The notes under the pieces were generated by a model. That model made no database searches. It had not been told where the DNA came from and saw nothing but the letters and a program-made list of their open reading frames with translations. Both the position numbers and the translations under genes were made by a program. 64,000 nucleotides of DNA from contig DIYH01000002.1 of assembly GCA_002435755.1 (NCBI GenBank), forward strand, positions 310,001-374,000. The letters are read 5' to 3'. The DNA comes from Flammeovirgaceae bacterium UBA6059 (GTDB taxonomy: Bacteria > Bacteroidota > Bacteroidia > Cytophagales > Cyclobacteriaceae). Of the stretch, positions 17,379 through 25,916 are shown one piece after another; position 1 is the stretch's first letter, and every line of letters starts with the position of its first letter.

Positions 17379-17912
17379 ATGAAAATCAGAAGTTTAATTA
17401 TTCTTGGGCTTTTGGCTGTTGGCACTACTGCCATGGCACAGCAGAACTTGAAAATAGGCTATACTAACGTAGATTATGTATTGAGCTTAATGCCCGAGAC
17501 GAAGCAGGTGGAAGCAGAGTACAATGCTTATCAAACACAGATAGAAAATCAATTGCAAAGCAAGATCACGGAGTTTCAAACCAAGGGTCAAGAGTTCCAG
17601 CAGAATGCTGCTACCATGACTGACCTGGTAAGAGCAGACAAACAAGCCGAACTGCAGGGCTTGCAAACTTCAATCGAAAGATTTCAACGTGAAGCGCAAG
17701 GTTCGCTAAGTAAGAAGCAGGCGGATCTGTTCCAGCCGCTTTTCGACAAGATCGGAACAGCGATTAATGCAGTAGCTGAAGAAAATGGCTATACACACGT
17801 CTTCAGTTCGGGTGTTCCAGGTATGGATGTATTGCTCTATGCTACTGAAGAGAACGATATTTCTCCTCTTATTCTGAAGAAGCTGGGAATTGATCCTCCA
17901 GCAGACAATTAA
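17379..17912 (+). CDS. OmpH/Skp-family periplasmic chaperone, second copy
   Basis: A 177-residue paralogue of the preceding gene starting at ATG 17379. The signal ends TAMAQ; mature start LKIGYTNVDYVLSLMPETKQVEAEY matches the first copy, then a glutamine-rich coiled helix and a C-terminal YTHVFSSG strand. Same predicted chaperone role. A strong terminator follows 26 bases after the stop, so this closes the long plus-strand envelope operon. Confidence 0.92.
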   Translation: MKIRSLIILGLLAVGTTAMAQQNLKIGYTNVDYVLSLMPETKQVEAEYNAYQTQIENQLQSKITEFQTKGQEFQQNAATMTDLVRADKQAELQGLQTSIERFQREAQGSLSKKQADLFQPLFDKIGTAINAVAEENGYTHVFSSGVPGMDVLLYATEENDISPLILKKLGIDPPADN

Positions 17913-17938
17913 TGCGGAATTAGAAACTAGTATTAGTG

Positions 17939-17963
17939 AAGCCTCTGCAACGAGGCTTTTTTT
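17939..17963 (+). terminator. Rho-independent terminator after the second ompH-like gene
   Basis: AAGCCTC (17939-17945) pairs perfectly with GAGGCTT (17952-17958) around a 6-base loop, followed by a T-run to 17963. It ends the bamA operon and overlaps the stop of the converging chrA gene by 2 bases. Confidence 0.88.
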
Positions 17964-19137
17964 ATGTCAAAAATCCAAGAATAAGCCCAAGGAGAATGAT
18001 CCAGGGTGCCCTGATCTTTGTGAAAGAAAGTAAAACAAATGTAATTAATATCAGGCTATAGTTGAGAACACTGACCTCTATAGGCTTTGCTAGCAGGAAA
18101 GCAGCAGCGATAACCATACCACAACTTACTGCATTAACACCCTCGAGAGATGCCTTGACAAATCGATACTTCTTTAAGTCAGTCCAAAATCTGCTAACAA
18201 AGAATATTAAGAATGTGCCTGGTAAGAATATACCAGTTGCCGCCATAAAGGCACCTAACAATTCACCCCCAACCCCGAACTCACGCATGGAGAGGGCACC
18301 TACATAGGCACAGAAAGAAAAAACTGGTCCAGGAATAGCCTGAACCAAAGCATAGCCTGATAAAAACTCCGAGGAATTCAAATAGTCTTTGTACTCAACG
18401 AACTCGGTAAACAGGAAAGGAACCAATACCTGGCCACCGCCAAAAATGAGGCTACCTGTGCGATAGAAGTTTTCAAAAAGCCGGAGAGGTAAATAGTCTG
18501 TAATGCCACCAAGAGATGCCGCTGTTATTAATACAGTGATCCACAGTATGAAATTGGACCAATTGATTTTAAGTCTAGACTTTTCTTCAACATCTTGTTT
18601 TTTATACTTGAAACCTGTGATAACACCACCACAAATGATCATAGCAGGATAAAGGAACGGATTGACAAAAAACAATGAAAGGAGAAGTGCCAGCACCAGT
18701 AGGATTTTGGCGGTCGTAGTATCAATTATCTTTTTGATGATAATAAATGCTGAATAGCCGACAATACCTACTGCCATTGGCTGGATGTACTTCGTAAAGT
18801 CAAGCGAGATATGCTGATCTGTAAAATAATTGGTAGCTATGCCAGCTGCGGTCATGATCATAAATGCTGGAAGCATCCAAACGAAGAGTGTGAGATAGGC
18901 TAGGTTCGGCCCGCCAATCTTGAAACCGAGTGCGGTAATTGTCTGAGTAGACGTAGGGCCAGGGAGCACCTGGCAAAGAGCATTCAGTTCGATCAAGTCT
19001 TTCTCTGTGAGGTAAGCGCGTTTTCCAACCAATACATCAAGGAACATGGCCATATGTCCTTGTGGTCCTCCGAATGCAGTTATAGAGAGAAGGAATACGT
19101 CTCTTAGGAAAATATAGTAGCGTACCCTTCTGATCAT
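17962..19137 (-). CDS. chrA: ChrA-type chromate/anion transporter
   Basis: A 391-residue inner-membrane protein of the two-domain (long-chain) CHR family. Each half carries a copy of the motif: FGGPQGHMAMF with LPGPTSTQ in the N-terminal half, and FGGGQVLVPFL with AIPGPVFSF in the C-terminal half. About ten membrane segments. CHR proteins export chromate or carry sulfate-like anions. The stop overlaps the terminator of the converging operon. It starts 9 bases after the upstream oxygenase gene, so both are probably co-transcribed. Confidence 0.9.
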   Translation of the reverse strand: MIRRVRYYIFLRDVFLLSITAFGGPQGHMAMFLDVLVGKRAYLTEKDLIELNALCQVLPGPTSTQTITALGFKIGGPNLAYLTLFVWMLPAFMIMTAAGIATNYFTDQHISLDFTKYIQPMAVGIVGYSAFIIIKKIIDTTTAKILLVLALLLSLFFVNPFLYPAMIICGGVITGFKYKKQDVEEKSRLKINWSNFILWITVLITAASLGGITDYLPLRLFENFYRTGSLIFGGGQVLVPFLFTEFVEYKDYLNSSEFLSGYALVQAIPGPVFSFCAYVGALSMREFGVGGELLGAFMAATGIFLPGTFLIFFVSRFWTDLKKYRFVKASLEGVNAVSCGMVIAAAFLLAKPIEVSVLNYSLILITFVLLSFTKIRAPWIILLGLILGFLT

Positions 19138-19146
19138 TGACTGAGC

Positions 19147-20118
19147 TTACTTTTTGAGCCCTATCTCGACTAGCCTTTGATGAAGGAACTCCCCGGCTGT
19201 GGTATCCTCGTATAACTTGGGGTTTTTGTCGTTAATACAATTCTCCAGACAGCTCAAGTCCATTTCTGATCTTGGATGCATGAAAAATGGTATCGAGAAG
19301 CGCGATGTTTGCATTAATTCCTTTGGTGGATTTACAACCCTGTGAATGGTAGATTTAAGCTTATTATTAGTCAATCGGGCCAGCATGTCACCCACATTGA
19401 CCACCACCTGATCTGGTAAAGCTGTAATTGGAATCCACTTTTCATCCCTTCTCAACACCTGTAAACCATCTGCGCTAGCTCCCATCAGGAGCGTTATTAG
19501 ATTGATATCACCATGTTCAGCAGCGCGAACAGCATCATCTGGTATGCTATCCGGATCTTCTATCGGAAAATAGTGAATGGGTCTCAATATGCTATTTCCA
19601 TACTTTACTTTATCCTCAAAATAGTCTTCTTCCAGCCCAAGATATATGGCAATGGCACTTAGTATTGTCATTCCCGCATTTTCCAGAGTCTTGTATGCAT
19701 TAAGTGTTACCGTCTCTAGCCTGGGGAGTTCATCGGGCCATATATTGTCTGGATATTCCTCGTTCAATGTGACATCATCTGGCACTTCCTGTCCCACATG
19801 GTAAAACTCCTTTAAATCTCCGGTGCTTCTTCCTTTGGCATGCTCTTTACCTTTGCCAATGTACCCTCGTTGACCAAAAAGCTCTGGTTTCTCGTATTTG
19901 ACCTTAATGTCTTCCGGCAACTCAAAGAACTTTTTAACAGTAGTGTAAAGCTTGTCAGTTTGCTCTTCAGTCAAACCATGGTTTTTTACCGCTACAAATC
20001 CAATATTGTTGAAAGCATCACCTAATTGCTTAACAAAGAGCTGTTTGCTGAGCTCATCACCAGAGTTAAAGTCGGCAAGATCAAGTGAAGGGATTTCGTC
20101 TAGAAGTGCTTGAGACAT
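19147..20118 (-). CDS. Isopenicillin N synthase-like 2OG-Fe(II) oxygenase
   Basis: A 323-residue cytosolic non-heme iron oxygenase. The N-terminal DIOX_N-type region (IPSLDLADFNSGDE, GFVAVKNHGL) precedes a 2OG-Fe(II) domain. Iron ligands are visible as HGD in AEHGDINLITLL and His in STIHRVVNPP; the oxoglutarate-binding RxS is in TSRFSIPFF. The family covers many oxidations of small molecules and the substrate is not predictable. It shares a transcript with chrA; no functional link is known. Confidence 0.88.
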   Translation of the reverse strand: MSQALLDEIPSLDLADFNSGDELSKQLFVKQLGDAFNNIGFVAVKNHGLTEEQTDKLYTTVKKFFELPEDIKVKYEKPELFGQRGYIGKGKEHAKGRSTGDLKEFYHVGQEVPDDVTLNEEYPDNIWPDELPRLETVTLNAYKTLENAGMTILSAIAIYLGLEEDYFEDKVKYGNSILRPIHYFPIEDPDSIPDDAVRAAEHGDINLITLLMGASADGLQVLRRDEKWIPITALPDQVVVNVGDMLARLTNNKLKSTIHRVVNPPKELMQTSRFSIPFFMHPRSEMDLSCLENCINDKNPKLYEDTTAGEFLHQRLVEIGLKK

Positions 20119-20161
20119 TGAGTTATTTGTTTAATGCAGTACTAAATTAGCCTTAATGCAT

Positions 20162-20196
20162 AAAAAAACCATTGACGGGGAGTCAATGGTTTTTTT
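20162..20196 (-). terminator. Strong hairpin terminator after the DUF4399 gene
   Basis: CCATTGAC (20169-20176) and GTCAATGG (20182-20189) pair perfectly around a 5-base loop and are flanked by seven A and seven T, so it works in both directions. It separates the DUF4399 lipoprotein gene from the oxygenase-chrA pair downstream on the minus strand. Confidence 0.88.
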
Positions 20197-20214
20197 ATGT
20201 GTCATGTTGATATA

Positions 20215-20676
20215 TTATTCTACAATCACCTTGATAGAGGCCGCCATAGGTTCACCATAAGAAGCGTGCACCCCATCGGCGAATTGTAACGTCAGTGTGT
20301 ACTCTCCAGGTTCAAGCTCCAAAGTCGTATCTCTTTGGCCCTTGCCATAATGAAGAGTAGAATCACTCATAGGGATCACTTCTCCCAATGGCCAGTGAGT
20401 CTGGTTGATCAAAATATGATGATGACCAAAGCCTTCTTTTACTGCTCCGGCTGGTTCTATTTCCATGCCTTCAACGCCCATTTCTATATAAACCGGACTT
20501 CCTACCTTAGCTCCATCTTCTGGATACTTAAAGAAAACGCGTGGTTCGACCTTTGGAGTCTCAGCTTTTTGAGCTGGGACATTTTTGGCTTCCGCCACCT
20601 GTTCTTTGTTTTGATTCGATCCTCCACACCCCCAGAGTAGGATCAACATTGCCGGTAACAATAACTTGGATTTCAT
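20215..20676 (-). CDS. DUF4399 lipoprotein
   Basis: A 153-residue exported protein starting at ATG 20676 (an upstream start eight codons earlier would precede the -7 promoter region). The lipobox LLWGC (Cys near 18) marks it as a lipoprotein. After a Glu/Lys/Pro-rich spacer, the domain (about 52-153) has the DUF4399 hallmarks: PEDGAKVGSPVYIEMGV, GFGHHHILI and the HASYGEP loop. The paired His suggest metal binding but this is not shown. Function unknown. Confidence 0.85.
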   Translation of the reverse strand: MKSKLLLPAMLILLWGCGGSNQNKEQVAEAKNVPAQKAETPKVEPRVFFKYPEDGAKVGSPVYIEMGVEGMEIEPAGAVKEGFGHHHILINQTHWPLGEVIPMSDSTLHYGKGQRDTTLELEPGEYTLTLQFADGVHASYGEPMAASIKVIVE

Positions 20677-20697
20677 AATTATACTTTTAATTGGTTG

Positions 20698-20705
20698 CAA
20701 AACTA
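20698..20705 (-). promoter_or_regulatory. -7 element upstream of the DUF4399 gene
   Basis: TAGTTTTG on the minus strand fits TAnnTTTG; the start site would lie near 20693 with a leader of about 17 bases to the ATG at 20676. This supports the chosen start. Confidence 0.5.
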
Positions 20706-20718
20706 TATGAATGTCAAT

Positions 20719-21396
20719 CTAATGGAAAATTTGACCCAATACTTTCAGTGATTTAAGGTCAGACCAGTGATCGTACAAGTTTTGAAAATAACCTATTAAA
20801 AGGCCAAGTGTTTCAGATCTCATTTGGCCAGAGGCATCTATTTTCAAATCATAGTTGGATCGAATCAGTCTATCGATGAACTCGTCTATACTTATATTAG
20901 AGCTTTGAGCAATGGTATTGGCAATCAAATCCTGCGCACTTGTAATACCATGACCTAAGTATCTGCTCAGTTTAATGATGAGTTGCAGATGAAAATTTTC
21001 ATAATTGCTTTTAAGCTGATCAAGTACTTGAAGTGAGTGGTATAGAAAGTCAAACTGCTCTGTTTGCTCTTCTTCCTCCTTAAGTACCTTGGATAAGAAT
21101 TCTGACAGGAATATGGCTATGCTCATCTTGCTGACCTCAAAAGGAATACTCTGGTAGCTATCAGCTATTTTGTATTCGCTCAAGCGTTGGAGGTCATTTC
21201 CTTTGCGATGATATGCTACCAGGTCTAGCAGCGTGAGTGGTTGAAAAAAGCCTAGCGTCTTTTTAGACTTACTGCTCCTTAGTCCATTGACGATATAGCT
21301 TTGTATCCCAAACGTTCTGGTGTATATCTTGACTATAATGGACGTTTCTTTGTACTTAATGTAGCTAAGACAGATGCCCCGGGTTTTGAACAGCAT
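20719..21396 (-). CDS. recO: DNA repair protein RecO
   Basis: A 225-residue protein of RecFOR recombination repair that helps load RecA onto SSB-coated gaps. The N-terminal OB fold is visible (TRGICLSYIKYKETSIIVKIYTRT, then YIVNGLR) and the helical C-terminal part follows (about 80-225). No CxxC zinc motif is seen. Its ATG shares one base with the stop of the upstream PorZ-like gene, so the two are translationally coupled. Confidence 0.9.
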   Translation of the reverse strand: MLFKTRGICLSYIKYKETSIIVKIYTRTFGIQSYIVNGLRSSKSKKTLGFFQPLTLLDLVAYHRKGNDLQRLSEYKIADSYQSIPFEVSKMSIAIFLSEFLSKVLKEEEEQTEQFDFLYHSLQVLDQLKSNYENFHLQLIIKLSRYLGHGITSAQDLIANTIAQSSNISIDEFIDRLIRSNYDLKIDASGQMRSETLGLLIGYFQNLYDHWSDLKSLKVLGQIFH

Positions 21397-23615
21397 TATC
21401 TGACAACTGCGAATTTCCCAACAAAAGTCTCTTCTCCCAGATCATCACTGCAAAATATAAGATATACACCTGTAGAAACTCGCTGACCATAGAGATCAAG
21501 TCCATCCCATGAGGCTGACCCACCATTGGCAAAAAATTCTCTTACCAACCTTCCCGATACATCAGTAATCTTCACGTTGACATCACTAGCTAAACCCGAA
21601 ATACCAATCGATCCCTTATATGCTGGGGTGATGGGGTTGGGAAAAACTTTAACATCTGTGAAAGTGGGCCCTGCATCTGTCGCGTCGCTTCTATATGAGA
21701 CGAGCCCCTTAGTGGTAGAGACAAATACTTCTCCGTTGATCGGATCGATGGTGATATGCTCAACCGTATCTGAGGGAAGAGGGCTGTTATCAGTTGTGAA
21801 GTGATGAACCAGTTCATTCCCATTTTCAGAAAAAAGCCAAAGCCCTTGACGTGTTCCCAGCCATTTCCTGTTGCCACCATCTACCGCTACCGCAGATATA
21901 TACTCATCTTTCAGAAGCAGGTCACCATCGAAAATGGGTATGATGGCATCTGAAAAATCAGGAATAAACGGGCTTTGTGAAGATTGAAAGAAAGCCACAC
22001 CTTCACTGGTGGCAAGCCACACCTCATCATTCTTATCAATTGCTATTTGATTCACCTGGTTAGATGGCATATCATTGGACTGTCGGCTAACATATCGCAC
22101 CTCAGGCCCATTTGGGTTGTAAGCATAAAGCCCTCCTCCACGACTTCCTTCTATACGTATCCATGCGACTTCCGACAAGCTACTAGTTGTGATTGCTACC
22201 GGAAAACGTGCGGTATTGCCAAGTCCTAGTGATAGACTATTCCATTCTCCTTCTGGAGAAAGTATGTGCACTGACGGGTTAGCATCATAGTTGGCAATCC
22301 ATAGGTCACCATTCGTTCCTTGATGAATAGATGTGATGAGTGGACCGTAATCCTCACGCGGAGGAGGCAGTAGTGGACTACCAGGAGTTTGCTCGTCGAT
22401 CAGCACATCTGTAGCCTCATTGAAAACTCCAATGCCATATGCTCCCCAATAGTCACCAGCGACTGAAGAGAGATCACTCAATCCTGATAGATTACCTATT
22501 GCCCAATCACCATTTTCGAATGTAGAATAAACAGCGTCTGCACCTATAGGCCGCTCAAGAAAGTCGCTGAACTCTGCAATTCCGATGACATGACTCGAGT
22601 TAAAGACCAGTTGACTTAATCTATCTGTGTGAGGTCCAGAGGGAGCTATGCCTGCTTGGCTTCCTTGCACTGAATGAACAAGTTGAGCACCAATGCTCCC
22701 CAAATAGAAGCCGGAAGCAGAAGATATGGCATCAGTGATTGTTTGATCAAAACTGTCTACAGCTATAAGGTCATCAGTGAATAATGCTGATGCTCCACCA
22801 CTATTTTGAGTAATTACAAAAGGAGCATTGTTGGCCAATCGAACCCTCTCCAATTGATCTACTCCTAATTGGTCAGTCAAGCCTGTCCATACACCATTGC
22901 GATAGCTGAACAACCGCCTACCAGTACTTACCAATACTTCAGCACCAGTGTGCCTTACTTGCCTTAATGCTGAGAATGCGCCCTCTGGATTCTTCAAAAA
23001 CCAATTATTGAAATCCTGAAGATTAAGCGTAGGATCTAAGGAGGCAATTAGCATTCCGATAGGGGTGGCGAGGTATACAGAGTCAGTAGTGAGCGTAATA
23101 TCTGAGATGGGTTGTGAGGAGGCATTGGGCCCAATCTCAACATAGCTCTCAATTATTGATTTGGTTGAGCGGTCGAGCACCACTACTCCTACACTCGTGG
23201 CAATATAAATCCTACTAGTATTGAATTCAATGTCGAAGATTGTTCTGTCCTCCAACTGTGGTGCTATGGCCAGGTCAGAAAATTCGACAAGTTCGTTTTG
23301 TTCAAGAAAGTCGATTGTACCGCTGGTATACCCAATTGCAAGAACATCAGCATCACTACTACTTTTCAGAGTACTGATCCCGGCATCACTTAGCCCATCG
23401 ATCTTGGTGATTTTATTGATGCTATTGTCTTTATTGTCCACATAGAAAAGCCCATTTGCAGTAGCAGCATATACCCTGGTATCTGTATTTGCCACTCTTA
23501 GGACATTCATATAACTGAAATGTGTACGCCATGTGCCTATCGGAATATCTGACTGAGCCAAACCCTCGTGGAACAGCACAAACAACATGAGTATGGCCAA
23601 AGCTCTAGTCTTCAT
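21396..23615 (-). CDS. porZ: PorZ-like type IX secretion beta-propeller protein
   Basis: A 739-residue exported protein starting at ATG 23615 (signal peptide ends GLAQS; an earlier GTG gives a poorer signal). The mature start IPIGTWRTHFSYMNVLRV and the series of blades (YAATANGLFYVD, LWIANYDANPSVHIL, VWLATSEGVAFFQ, KWLGTRQGLWLF, VFVSTTKGLVSY) match PorZ, the surface propeller that delivers anionic LPS in T9SS. A C-terminal sorting domain (FPNPITP, VNVKITDVSGRLVRE, GVYLIF) follows. A generic propeller with a sorting domain is the alternative. Overlaps tdk by 11 bases. Confidence 0.78.
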   Translation of the reverse strand: MKTRALAILMLFVLFHEGLAQSDIPIGTWRTHFSYMNVLRVANTDTRVYAATANGLFYVDNKDNSINKITKIDGLSDAGISTLKSSSDADVLAIGYTSGTIDFLEQNELVEFSDLAIAPQLEDRTIFDIEFNTSRIYIATSVGVVVLDRSTKSIIESYVEIGPNASSQPISDITLTTDSVYLATPIGMLIASLDPTLNLQDFNNWFLKNPEGAFSALRQVRHTGAEVLVSTGRRLFSYRNGVWTGLTDQLGVDQLERVRLANNAPFVITQNSGGASALFTDDLIAVDSFDQTITDAISSASGFYLGSIGAQLVHSVQGSQAGIAPSGPHTDRLSQLVFNSSHVIGIAEFSDFLERPIGADAVYSTFENGDWAIGNLSGLSDLSSVAGDYWGAYGIGVFNEATDVLIDEQTPGSPLLPPPREDYGPLITSIHQGTNGDLWIANYDANPSVHILSPEGEWNSLSLGLGNTARFPVAITTSSLSEVAWIRIEGSRGGGLYAYNPNGPEVRYVSRQSNDMPSNQVNQIAIDKNDEVWLATSEGVAFFQSSQSPFIPDFSDAIIPIFDGDLLLKDEYISAVAVDGGNRKWLGTRQGLWLFSENGNELVHHFTTDNSPLPSDTVEHITIDPINGEVFVSTTKGLVSYRSDATDAGPTFTDVKVFPNPITPAYKGSIGISGLASDVNVKITDVSGRLVREFFANGGSASWDGLDLYGQRVSTGVYLIFCSDDLGEETFVGKFAVVR

Positions 23616-24189
23616 AATAGCATCTTCTACATCGTGCCTCATAAGCTTGCGCTTCACCTACTAGTACTTTTTCTTTTGAGTCTTTCAACCTGAATGAATA
23701 GTGAGCTACCGCCCCACACTTCATGCAGATGGCGTGGACTTTGGTGACGAACTCGGCTATGGTGATGATCTCCGGCATAGTACCGAACGGCTTGCCTTCA
23801 AAATCCATATCAAGGCCTGCAATGATCACCCTTTTTCCTGCATTCGCAAGCTTATCAACCACTTCAGTGAGGCCATTGTCAAAAAACTGTGCTTCATCAA
23901 TACCCACCACATCACAGTCTCCTGATAGCAGCATGATGTCATCAGCAAAGGATACTGGCGTAGAACGTATGGCAGTTTCGTTGTGCGAAACCACATCGTG
24001 CTCGTGGTAACGATTATCGATTTTAGGCTTGAATATTTCTACTTTCTGTTGAGCAATCAACGCGCGATTCAATCGTCGGATGAGCTCCTCCGTCTTACCA
24101 CTGAACATGGAGCCACAGATGACTTCAATCCACCCTGCATAAGGACGATTTTTGCTGCTGTAGTTATCAATATGTGGCTCAATGAACAT
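23605..24189 (-). CDS. tdk: Thymidine kinase
   Basis: A 194-residue type II thymidine kinase that salvages thymidine to dTMP. The P-loop GSMFSGKTEELIRR is at about 27-40, the catalytic and Mg region is in VVGIDEAQFF, and a zinc knuckle is formed by CMKC and the C-terminal CRRC. Length is normal. It follows a ferredoxin gene after 9 bases and runs 11 bases into the porZ-like gene. Confidence 0.97.
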   Translation of the reverse strand: MFIEPHIDNYSSKNRPYAGWIEVICGSMFSGKTEELIRRLNRALIAQQKVEIFKPKIDNRYHEHDVVSHNETAIRSTPVSFADDIMLLSGDCDVVGIDEAQFFDNGLTEVVDKLANAGKRVIIAGLDMDFEGKPFGTMPEIITIAEFVTKVHAICMKCGAVAHYSFRLKDSKEKVLVGEAQAYEARCRRCYYED

Positions 24190-24198
24190 CCAGGTAAT

Positions 24199-24522
24199 TT
24201 AGTCAGAATAGGATAGATGAGGTAATTTGTAACGCTCAGGAGCGGCTACTTCAAGGTCACCGTTGCAGACAGCTTGACAAGCCAGGCGTATACCCTCCAA
24301 CAGCTTACCTTGTTTCATAAATCGCTGTTCATTATCCGTGATCCCATCAAGGTTTTCACCCCCAGAGATCACCTCAATACTGCAAGTGGTGCAGCGGCCC
24401 TTGCCACCACATGCATGCATCCAGTCTTGACCATTGGACTGAAAAATGGAAAGAACAGTTTGCCCGGACCTATCGAAGTGCAAAGCCTTTTGACCGAGGT
24501 TTTTAATTATGATCTTTGGCAT
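24199..24522 (-). CDS. 2Fe-2S ferredoxin (adrenodoxin/plant type)
   Basis: A 107-residue electron carrier with four cluster cysteines, C38, C44, C47 (CGGKGRCTTC) and C82 (LACQAVC), in the plant/adrenodoxin order. A further Cys lies at 86. The partner is unknown. It is the first gene of the ferredoxin-tdk-porZ-recO run on the minus strand; its start codon is only 33 bases from the divergent gene at 24555. Confidence 0.92.
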   Translation of the reverse strand: MPKIIIKNLGQKALHFDRSGQTVLSIFQSNGQDWMHACGGKGRCTTCSIEVISGGENLDGITDNEQRFMKQGKLLEGIRLACQAVCNGDLEVAAPERYKLPHLSYSD

Positions 24523-24554
24523 ATTCTATAACTTTATCCAAACTAGAAAAGCCC

Positions 24555-25913
24555 ATGGTTGAAGCACAAATTAACCATTCCCAAATAGAAGAATACGCAA
24601 AGAAAGTTGCTGACCAATTAGCCGAGCAGCATTTTGGTGATCACGAGACTATAAATGGGCAGGATATACTTCGTTTGTCTGAAGTTAAGCAGGTCAATTT
24701 CTTCATTCTCAAAAATCTGTTTGAAAAATGGCAAGAGGAAACACGTAACCTAAGGAGCCCTTACTTTAACTATAAAAGCGAGAAAGTGACTAAAGCGTTG
24801 GTCGCTTTTATGAATACTCTATCTCAGAATATTGAGATCAATCGAGATGATTTTGAGCCTTTGCTGGTAACTGCAGTACAAGACACCCTATACTTAACCT
24901 TTACACCATTTGATCATTTTTGGGCGGACCTGTCTCAAGGTCCGGATACTTTGACCATTAAAAACCTAAAGGCAAAAGGGAAGTACATCAAGCATAACAA
25001 GCACATCTATGATGGCTTTTTGGAGTATGTAATCCAGGCAACAGAGGATAAAATCTCTAAAGCTGATGCACTTACACTACTTGAAGGGCTTATAGCAGAT
25101 GATAATCATAAAGCGGAGGACAATGAAACTATGATATCACAGCTATCTCAGATCCATCCGTTGGACATGGAAGAGATTTACAAGACTGACGTGCCTGAAG
25201 TAGAAGCGGAGGTCCCAGAAAGTGATGAAGATGTTTTGAATGACCTCTTTGATGAGGAGACCCTGGTTGACCAAGAGCCTGAGGCTAGTGAGCCTGACCC
25301 TATCGTTGAAGACCAAGAGGAAGAACTGGCTTCTCTGGAAGAAGAAACTGAAGAAGAACTCGAAAGTTCCTCTTCAGAAGTTGTTGATGATCCTGCTCCC
25401 GAAATCTCAAGCCCTGAGCCGGATGAAGCCGTTGAAGAAACTGAAGATGTCGAGCTAGTTAAAGAGGAGCCCGAGCAAAGAAGTGTTGAGGAACCCGAAC
25501 TGGTAAGACCAAAGAAGCTTATCAGAAAACCAGTGGTAGATACATCAACTGATGAAGAAGCGGCCTCTAATAGCGAAAATCAGCTCAATCAAAAATTCAA
25601 TCAGGAAAAACCAACACTTAATGATCAACTCAAGGATGATGAGAAAGTCACCATAGCGGATATCCACGAGACACAAGGGACAGGTAAAATGCAGGAGAGC
25701 ATATCAGTGAATCAACGATATATGTTTATCAATGAGCTCTTTCAGGGTAATGCGGATCAATACACCCAGGCTATCAATGATATTGAGCGCTGCGAATCGT
25801 TCGACGATTCTGTTGAGCTGATGATTCAGAAATATGCAAAAAAACTAGACTGGAATATGAACAGCCAGGAAGTAAAAGAGCTATTAAAGGTGATCTTCAA
25901 AAGATACAGATAG
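24555..25913 (+). CDS. Uncharacterised protein with acidic linker
   Basis: A 452-residue cytosolic protein with no signal peptide or membrane segment. I choose ATG 24555 because an ATG 39 bases upstream would overlap the divergent ferredoxin gene. Three parts are visible: an N-terminal helical region (about 1-190), a very Asp/Glu/Pro-rich low-complexity linker (about 205-330, tapering to a Lys/Arg patch KKLIRKP), and a conserved-looking C-terminal helical module (about 370-452, with ISVNQRYMFINELFQGN and IQKYAKKLDW). That C-terminal module resembles one seen in other Bacteroidota proteins of unknown role. No function is assigned. Confidence 0.75.
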   Translation: MVEAQINHSQIEEYAKKVADQLAEQHFGDHETINGQDILRLSEVKQVNFFILKNLFEKWQEETRNLRSPYFNYKSEKVTKALVAFMNTLSQNIEINRDDFEPLLVTAVQDTLYLTFTPFDHFWADLSQGPDTLTIKNLKAKGKYIKHNKHIYDGFLEYVIQATEDKISKADALTLLEGLIADDNHKAEDNETMISQLSQIHPLDMEEIYKTDVPEVEAEVPESDEDVLNDLFDEETLVDQEPEASEPDPIVEDQEEELASLEEETEEELESSSSEVVDDPAPEISSPEPDEAVEETEDVELVKEEPEQRSVEEPELVRPKKLIRKPVVDTSTDEEAASNSENQLNQKFNQEKPTLNDQLKDDEKVTIADIHETQGTGKMQESISVNQRYMFINELFQGNADQYTQAINDIERCESFDDSVELMIQKYAKKLDWNMNSQEVKELLKVIFKRYR

Positions 25914-25916
25914 TAG

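Noticed and set aside
24516..24554. Upstream ATG for the acidic-linker gene
   Set aside because: It would overlap the start of the divergent ferredoxin gene; the ATG at 24555 avoids this, though the earlier start is not excluded.
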